From: Dehalococcoidia bacterium
GTDB taxonomy: Bacteria > Chloroflexota > Dehalococcoidia > Dehalococcoidales > Fen-1064
Direction of reading: 5' to 3'
Length of the DNA stretch: 11,666 bases
NCBI GenBank assembly: GCA_003153955.1
Contig: PMCB01000117.1
Location: 6,605-18,270, forward strand
Shown: in pieces, positions 7,221 to 11,666 of the stretch
Layout: each line of letters starts with the position of its first letter
Position numbering within the stretch: the first letter of the stretch is position 1
Made by a program: the position numbers and the translations under genes
The notes under the pieces: model-generated
Databases searched by the model: none
Told to the model about the DNA's origin: nothing
Seen by the model: the letters and a program-made list of their open reading frames with translations, nothing else

Positions 7221-9560
7221 TTAACCCGGCCAGAAGGCCGGAAAAGCTGGCGTTATCACTGACCTGCCCTCATACCCGCCGGCGCTGTCTACGGCTTCCC
7301 ATTTTAGATTAAGGTTAATCGTATCCAGTCCCGGGGCTTTGTCAACCGGGGTGGTCAGAGCGGTTGGTAATGTCAAAGTATCGACAAATGTCATCAGACG
7401 CATGTTTTTTGTGTCGATTACCCACAGTTGATTTCCGAACATTGACATTCCGTTCAATGTCACCGCATCCTCCAGTCCGGACAGCACGGTTTCAAAGGTC
7501 GGGGCAGAATAAGTAGGATTTAAAGAACGGATCACACCTCCTTTCATATCGGCAGCGGCGGCGGGCTGCGCATTCAGCGCGTACACTGTGCCGTCACCGG
7601 CGATTGCCAACTGTTTAATCACGGCGGCATCCGGCAGAGAAGAACCGATGCCTTTCCAGACGGCGCCTTGACCAACCGTCAGACGGAAAATACGTTCCTT
7701 GCTGGTGGAAATTACTTTGGCATCGCTGGCGGCATAGACAATCCTGTTCTCACTGAATTTACTGTCAAAGGCAACGCTGATATTACCAATCCCGGTGGCG
7801 AGCGGCAGAGTTTGTCCCAACAAACCAAAGTTCGAGCCGTTATCCTGCGACAAGTAAACTTGACCGACCGAGTTCCCTGCTAAAATTGTTTTATCCTGTG
7901 AGTAACCCGGGGATAACACCATGCTAACCAGCGCCAGGTTGCCGGCCGCCGCCGGACTTGCATAGGCAATGCCACCGTTGGTCGTCTGGTAAATCAACCC
8001 TTTACTGGAATCATGACCGCCGACAAACCAGGTACTGCCGTCCACTATAGTCAGTGTGTCAACGGCACAAGGAGCAGGGCGGCCGCTGAAAGTTTGGCCG
8101 TTATCTGTTGATTTCCAGATTACCGGATTGTTATTCCCCTGTCCGGCGACAAGAATAATGGGATTATCCGTGCTGTATTGGGGTATAGTTTTTATTTTAC
8201 TCAGATTATCGATGCCGTTAATGCTACTGCAGAAAATCCGGTCCCAGGTGGCGCCGCTGTCAGCGGTGCGCCAGAGGCTTTGTTTGATGTTACCGCTGTT
8301 AAAGGTCAGTAGAAAAACAGTCGTTTTTAGCGGCACGGCAAAATCGGGAATATCCGTTATTTTAGTATCGATCAAACTGATTTGATTCCAGGTAAGGCCG
8401 CCATCGCCGGAATAAGAGAAAGCGCTTTCGATGCCGCGCGTGACGGCGTAAATTTTATGCTGATTGGCAAAATCCGGCGCGGTTAACAAACAGGTATCGG
8501 TTTGGCCGGTGGGCGGTTTGTTATTTTGCTGCCAGTTCGTCCCGCTATCATTACTGAAATAAACCCAGGAATTTCTGGCGCAGCCTGCGAGTATCGTGCT
8601 GCCACTGACTGCCAGACTGCCGACATCGACAGCGTTCAAACTATTACCGGACCCGATTTTTAAATCCTTAGCCACTGACGCAGCGGGCACCGGGGCGCTG
8701 CTGATTTTATAGACATCACCACCGTTGGCTCCGGTATCGATACCGATAAAAAAGTATGCATTATTTGATATGCCGCTGTAAGCGTCGGGAAAGCCAATCG
8801 TTGATGTCGCCGGGACGAGCGCGTTAATACGGCCATTACCAATCGTCTGGCTCCAGTTGAGGTTATTGACCCTGCTGATAACCAAAGTATTTGTTTCATC
8901 TGAAGCAACGGCGATGATCTGACGGTCGGTATTATAATTAGGAGAGAACGCAACCCGGCAGACATCATAATTACCGATATTGGTGTTGCCCCACGTGCTG
9001 CCATTTTGACTTTCGTCCAGCAGATAGACCCCGCCGTATTGCGCGGCATGAGTATCGGTTGTGCTGACAACGACGGTATTGGAACTGCCGGTGTTTACTA
9101 CATCAATTGAAGTAACAGAAACGGTCCCGCTGCCGGCGCCGCCCGGATTTGACGGCAAAGGGGTAAACGTAGCGCCGGCATCCGCCGATTTGTAAACGCG
9201 TGAAGCGGTTGCATAATAGATACTGGAACTATCCTGAGGTGAAACCGCAATATCTATAATCGCGTCGCTGACTTTACCGGTTGTCGTCCAGCTGCGCCCG
9301 GCATCCGCGGATTTAAAAAGAGTGTACGTAGTCCCCGAGGGGTTAGCATAACAATAAAGGGTACCGTCATTGGCCATGGTCAGGCAGCGGATGTCGGAAC
9401 CGGCGGCCAGGGTCCATTTTCCGGCAACTCCTTCGGTGGGGATGTTCACCGGCACCCACTGCGCGGTGTCGGCTGCGGATACCGGCCGGGAAAAAGAGAT
9501 AACGGCGGCGACTAAAGGCAGAAGCAGCAGCACCCGGAGCGCCCGTGCCATTATTTTCAT
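7221..9560 (-). CDS. Secreted Asp-box (BNR) beta-propeller protein, N-terminal part, truncated by frameshift
   Basis: 779 codons as read. A signal peptide (basic M-K-I-M-A-R-A-L-R, hydrophobic core to about 22, V-S-A-A cleavage near 29) leads into a region of about 700 residues with repeated Asp boxes (S-x-D-x-G-x-T-W/F). The clearest are at 84-91, 125-132, 336-343, 384-391, 432-439, 484-491 and 571-578, with weaker ones near 184-190 and 526-533. Such repeats mark sialidase/sortilin/Ycf48-type beta-propellers; no catalytic residues of sialidases can be assigned, so binding or scaffolding is as likely as hydrolysis. An FN3-like module begins near 735 and breaks after G-G-Y-E (764), where the frame runs 14 codons further into a stop. 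Losing one base explains this; restoring it joins the downstream frame and gives 1019 residues. ATG at 9558-9560 has no ribosome site but sits 7 bases after a consensus -10. Confidence 0.85.
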   Translation of the reverse strand: MKIMARALRVLLLLPLVAAVISFSRPVSAADTAQWVPVNIPTEGVAGKWTLAAGSDIRCLTMANDGTLYCYANPSGTTYTLFKSADAGRSWTTTGKVSDAIIDIAVSPQDSSSIYYATASRVYKSADAGATFTPLPSNPGGAGSGTVSVTSIDVVNTGSSNTVVVSTTDTHAAQYGGVYLLDESQNGSTWGNTNIGNYDVCRVAFSPNYNTDRQIIAVASDETNTLVISRVNNLNWSQTIGNGRINALVPATSTIGFPDAYSGISNNAYFFIGIDTGANGGDVYKISSAPVPAASVAKDLKIGSGNSLNAVDVGSLAVSGSTILAGCARNSWVYFSNDSGTNWQQNNKPPTGQTDTCLLTAPDFANQHKIYAVTRGIESAFSYSGDGGLTWNQISLIDTKITDIPDFAVPLKTTVFLLTFNSGNIKQSLWRTADSGATWDRIFCSSINGIDNLSKIKTIPQYSTDNPIILVAGQGNNNPVIWKSTDNGQTFSGRPAPCAVDTLTIVDGSTWFVGGHDSSKGLIYQTTNGGIAYASPAAAGNLALVSMVLSPGYSQDKTILAGNSVGQVYLSQDNGSNFGLLGQTLPLATGIGNISVAFDSKFSENRIVYAASDAKVISTSKERIFRLTVGQGAVWKGIGSSLPDAAVIKQLAIAGDGTVYALNAQPAAAADMKGGVIRSLNPTYSAPTFETVLSGLEDAVTLNGMSMFGNQLWVIDTKNMRLMTFVDTLTLPTALTTPVDKAPGLDTINLNLKWEAVDSAGGYEGRSVITPAFPAFWPG
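7263..7274 (-). other. Single-base frameshift point in the surface-protein gene
   Basis: Minus strand reads TATGAGGGCAGG. Frame 0 gives Y-E-G-R and reaches a TAA at 7221-7223. One extra base within or beside the GGG (7267-7269) would give Y-E-x-Q-V-S-D-N, the expected FN3 strand, and open the frame down to 6502. There are no stops between 7266 and 7095 in the downstream frame. Confidence 0.85.
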
Positions 9561-9566
9561 AGTGGA

Positions 9567-9595
9567 ATTATACTTGACTGATTATTATATGTAAA
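9567..9595 (-). promoter_or_regulatory. Strong promoter of the surface-protein gene, leaderless
   Basis: Minus strand: TTTACA (9590-9595), exactly 17 bases, then a perfect TATAAT (9567-9572). Six bases (9561-9566) separate the -10 from the ATG, so transcription should start at the A of the start codon. No Shine-Dalgarno sequence is present. This is the closest match to consensus of any promoter in the window. Confidence 0.8.
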
Positions 9596-9649
9596 TTTTA
9601 TTTATATATGATGCTGCATAAAACGGAGCCACAGCAGGTACGGCACAGA

Positions 9650-9678
9650 TTGACACCTGTCCGTCCGAAATGTAATAC
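9650..9678 (+). promoter_or_regulatory. Promoter of the acyl-CoA synthetase subunit gene
   Basis: Perfect -35 TTGACA (9650-9655), 17-base spacer, then TAATAC (9673-9678). A better -10 hexamer, TGTAAT (9671-9676), gives a spacer of 15. Either places the start near 9683, with a leader of about 35-40 bases before the TTG start at 9720. Confidence 0.55.
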
Positions 9679-9719
9679 TGACGGAAGAAATGACTGATTA
9701 GGCAAAGGCGGCGGACAAA

Positions 9720-11132
9720 TTGCCGGCAGACAAAATTAAACCTCTGGAGAGAATGTTCTACCCCGCTTCAGTTGCGGTCGTGGGCGCATCTTCCAGCGCC
9801 GCGGAAACAGGCTGGGTCAAGCGACTGCTGGACTTCGGGTATAAAGGGAAAATCTATCCCGTTAATCCGAAAGTCAGGGAAATCCGGGGCTTAACAGCCT
9901 ATGCCAACATCAGCGATGCGCCTGACCCCGTCGATTACGCGATATTGAATGTCCCGGCGCGTGCTGCGCCCCAGGCACTGCGGGACTGTGTCGCCAAAGG
10001 GGTGAAATTTGTGCACTGTTATTCCGCGGGTTTCGGCGAAGACGGCAGTGAAGAAGGAAAGCGGCTCGAATCCGAAATAGTCCGCATTATCACCGGCACC
10101 GGGACCCGCTTACTGGGTCCGAATTGCATGGGCATCTACTGTCCGGAATCAGGCATGACCTTCGGTGACGATTTCCCCAAAGCGGAGGGCCGGATCGCAG
10201 TGGTTTCCCAATCTGGGGCCGAAGCGTCCCGTCTGGTACTGCTCTGCCGGGATGTCAATTTGTTTTTCAGTAAAGTAATCAGTTACGGGAACGCCGCTGA
10301 CCTGGACGCGCCGGATTTTCTGGAATATCTGGCGATGGACAAGAAAACCGGGATAATTGCCGTTTACGTCGAAGGGGTGAAGGACGCCCCGGCGTTTATG
10401 TCTGCCGTCCGGAAATGCCGGGCAAAAAAGCCCGTTATTATCCTGAGGGCCGGGACCACGGAAAACGGCGCCCGTGCTGCGCTTTATCATACCGCTTCCG
10501 TCACGCGGTCCGAAGAGACATGGGATACCTTTTTCAAACAGACCGGCGCAATTCCGGCGCTGACGACGGACGAAACGGCTGATATTGTTCAGGGGTTGAG
10601 CCGCATCAGGAAAATGAACGGTCGGCGCGTCGCCATCGTCGGGCGGGGCGGCGGTATCGGGGTGGTGGCAACGGATATCTGCGAGCGTGCCGGACTGAAA
10701 GTGCCGCCCTTCAGTAAAGAAACACAGGCTAAATTACACGAAATCCGGCCTGATGCCGGCGCCGGACTGAGAAATCCGGTCGAACCGAAACTGGGCATGG
10801 AAGGGGCGACCGAATTCTACCTGCGGGGTTTGCCGATAATCGACATGGATACGGAAACGGATATCATCCTGATTCAAATGGCAGTAGATATCTATGGAGG
10901 CAGCGGCGCGGACCTGAAACAGACTTTGACAGAGTCTGCCTACGCATTATGCGCCGCGTCAGATTCAATCAGAAAACCGCTGGCGGTGGCCCTGTTTACC
11001 GGCGGTCGGGCCGAGACGGTTTTGGCTGCCGCGGCCGCCAGGGATATCCTGACCAAAGCCGGAATTGCCGTGTTTCCAGCGGTGGAATCAGCCGCACGGG
11101 CAATCAGCAAAATACCAATTACGAAATCCTGA
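9720..11132 (+). CDS. ADP-forming acyl-CoA synthetase, alpha-type subunit
   Basis: 470-residue protein of the ADP-forming acetate/acyl-CoA ligase family (acyl-CoA + ADP + Pi to acid + ATP + CoA), alpha part only. The CoA-binding Rossmann domain has V-A-V-V-G-A-S at 18-24 and Y-P-V-N-P at 46-50, then L-L-G-P-N-C-M-G at 131-138. The succinyl-CoA-ligase-like domain (about 156-295) holds I-A-V-V-S-Q-S-G-A at 159-167 and the phosphorylation motif R-A-G-T-T-E-N-G-A-R-A-A then Y-H-T-A-S; H257 is the expected phosphohistidine. A third flavodoxin-like ligase domain covers about 300-465. The ATP-grasp beta subunit is neither fused nor next door. The start is TTG at 9720-9722, with AGGCGG about 8 bases upstream; an in-frame TAG at 9699-9701 and no other usable codon before residue 12 support it. 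It ends 126 bp from the convergent hisS. Confidence 0.88.
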   Translation: MPADKIKPLERMFYPASVAVVGASSSAAETGWVKRLLDFGYKGKIYPVNPKVREIRGLTAYANISDAPDPVDYAILNVPARAAPQALRDCVAKGVKFVHCYSAGFGEDGSEEGKRLESEIVRIITGTGTRLLGPNCMGIYCPESGMTFGDDFPKAEGRIAVVSQSGAEASRLVLLCRDVNLFFSKVISYGNAADLDAPDFLEYLAMDKKTGIIAVYVEGVKDAPAFMSAVRKCRAKKPVIILRAGTTENGARAALYHTASVTRSEETWDTFFKQTGAIPALTTDETADIVQGLSRIRKMNGRRVAIVGRGGGIGVVATDICERAGLKVPPFSKETQAKLHEIRPDAGAGLRNPVEPKLGMEGATEFYLRGLPIIDMDTETDIILIQMAVDIYGGSGADLKQTLTESAYALCAASDSIRKPLAVALFTGGRAETVLAAAAARDILTKAGIAVFPAVESAARAISKIPITKS

Positions 11133-11258
11133 ACAAATTCGAACAAACAGAATATAAATTTCAAGAAATAACGAGTCCGGCCGGGATTTCAACAATTCGC
11201 AATTGCAAACATTCGCGGTTGGTAGACAGGCAACAAATCACAGGATTATCGCCGGGAA

Positions 11259-11666
11259 CTATTTCAGTTTCTCCGGCAATTCTGACATTTTAACCGTTTC
11301 CTGCTGCGCCGAAACCATATCCCGTAAAATCGCCGTGCCGGCTTTTACCTCGTCGTCCCCGATGATGACCGCCTTCGATATTTTCAGGTTGTTGGCCTGC
11401 CGCATCTGCGCTTTCAAACTCTTGGCGGAGGTGGCGGAAATCACCCCGGTACCCTGCCGCCGCAACGCCGCGGTCAGTTTCATCGCTTCATTCCGGGCAG
11501 CTTCACCGAGGCAGGCGACAAAAATCTGCGGCGCCGGCACCGGTGGGACGGGGATATTTTGCCGTTTTAAATTCATTATCATGCGTTCCATTCCCGCCGC
11601 AAATCCGATTGCCGGAGTTGGTTTACCACCCAGCATCTCGATCAGGCCGTCGTAGCGCCCGCCGCC
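11259..11666 (-). CDS. hisS: Histidyl-tRNA synthetase, C-terminal part (truncated by window edge)
   Basis: Partial gene: 135 codons plus stop are visible, and the 5' part lies beyond the window. It opens with the class II motif 3 region of His[16 protein letters not shown] then [12 protein letters not shown], which forms part of the ATP/histidine site. The rest, from about [11 protein letters not shown] to the end, is the anticodon-binding alpha/beta domain with the usual A-x-x-L-R-x-x-G and [10 protein letters not shown] segments and a late I-I-G-D-D-E. The enzyme charges tRNA-His in the cytoplasm. It converges on the acyl-CoA synthetase gene across 126 bases in which I see no convincing terminator, only short palindromes. 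Confidence 0.93.
   Translation of the reverse strand, partial: GGGRYDGLIEMLGGKPTPAIGFAAGMERMIMNLKRQNIPVPPVPAPQIFVACLGEAARNEAMKLTAALRRQGTGVISATSAKSLKAQMRQANNLKISKAVIIGDDEVKAGTAILRDMVSAQQETVKMSELPEKLK

Noticed and set aside
7221..7274. Programmed -1 ribosomal frameshift joining the two halves of the surface protein
   Set aside because: The shift direction fits, but GAGGGCAGG is not a recognised slippery heptamer and the only hairpin (CCGGCC-AGAA-GGCCGG, 7226-7241) is about 20 bases away, too far to stimulate. A lost base is simpler.
9690..9701. Mini open frame ATG-ACT-GAT-TAG in the leader of the acyl-CoA synthetase gene
   Set aside because: Only three codons. It could be a chance occurrence, and nothing else suggests attenuation.
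11133..11258. Intrinsic terminator between the acyl-CoA synthetase gene and hisS
   Set aside because: Only short palindromes (GCAATTGC, CCGGCCGG) without a stem of useful length or a T run.

Overview
The window looks like a chromosomal housekeeping segment of a bacterium, most likely a Chloroflexota member of the Dehalococcoidia type. This assignment is inference. It rests on the der-plsY pair next to a compact hrcA-grpE-dnaK-dnaJ operon, a large secreted Asp-box/FN3 protein with a C-terminal membrane anchor and no sortase motif, an ADP-forming acyl-CoA synthetase subunit, and promoters placed so close to start codons that the transcripts should be leaderless. No phage, IS, CRISPR or clear mobile element is visible.

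Layout. 1-809 (+): the 3' end of der (GTPase EngA) overlaps plsY (membrane glycerol-3-phosphate acyltransferase) by 4 bp. 810-937: short gap between converging genes holding a nested inverted repeat. 938-5736 (-): heat-shock operon transcribed hrcA, grpE, dnaK, dnaJ. It has a TTGACA-17-TACTTT promoter, a CIRCE operator with one mismatch just before hrcA, and a 12-bp hairpin between dnaK and dnaJ. 5856-6491 (+): a metallo-beta-lactamase-fold protein read from a divergent promoter, probably leaderless. 6502-9560 (-): a cell-surface Asp-box beta-propeller/FN3 protein. It is split by a single-base frameshift near 7266-7271; restored, it would be 1019 residues. 9720-11132 (+): alpha-type subunit of an ADP-forming acyl-CoA synthetase with its phosphohistidine but no beta partner in view. 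11259-11666 (-): C-terminal third of hisS, cut by the window edge. No gene-free stretch exceeds 300 bases.

How the genes work together. HrcA should bind the CIRCE element and repress its own operon, giving an autoregulated HrcA-GrpE-DnaK-DnaJ chaperone set. The hairpin between dnaK and dnaJ could tune the DnaK:DnaJ ratio. The remaining genes are independent units.

The points most worth following are the frameshifted surface protein, the two predicted leaderless promoters, the HxHxGH replacement in the metallo-beta-lactamase-fold protein, the dnaK-dnaJ hairpin and the orphan acyl-CoA synthetase subunit. I did not find evidence of a wholly new multi-gene system.
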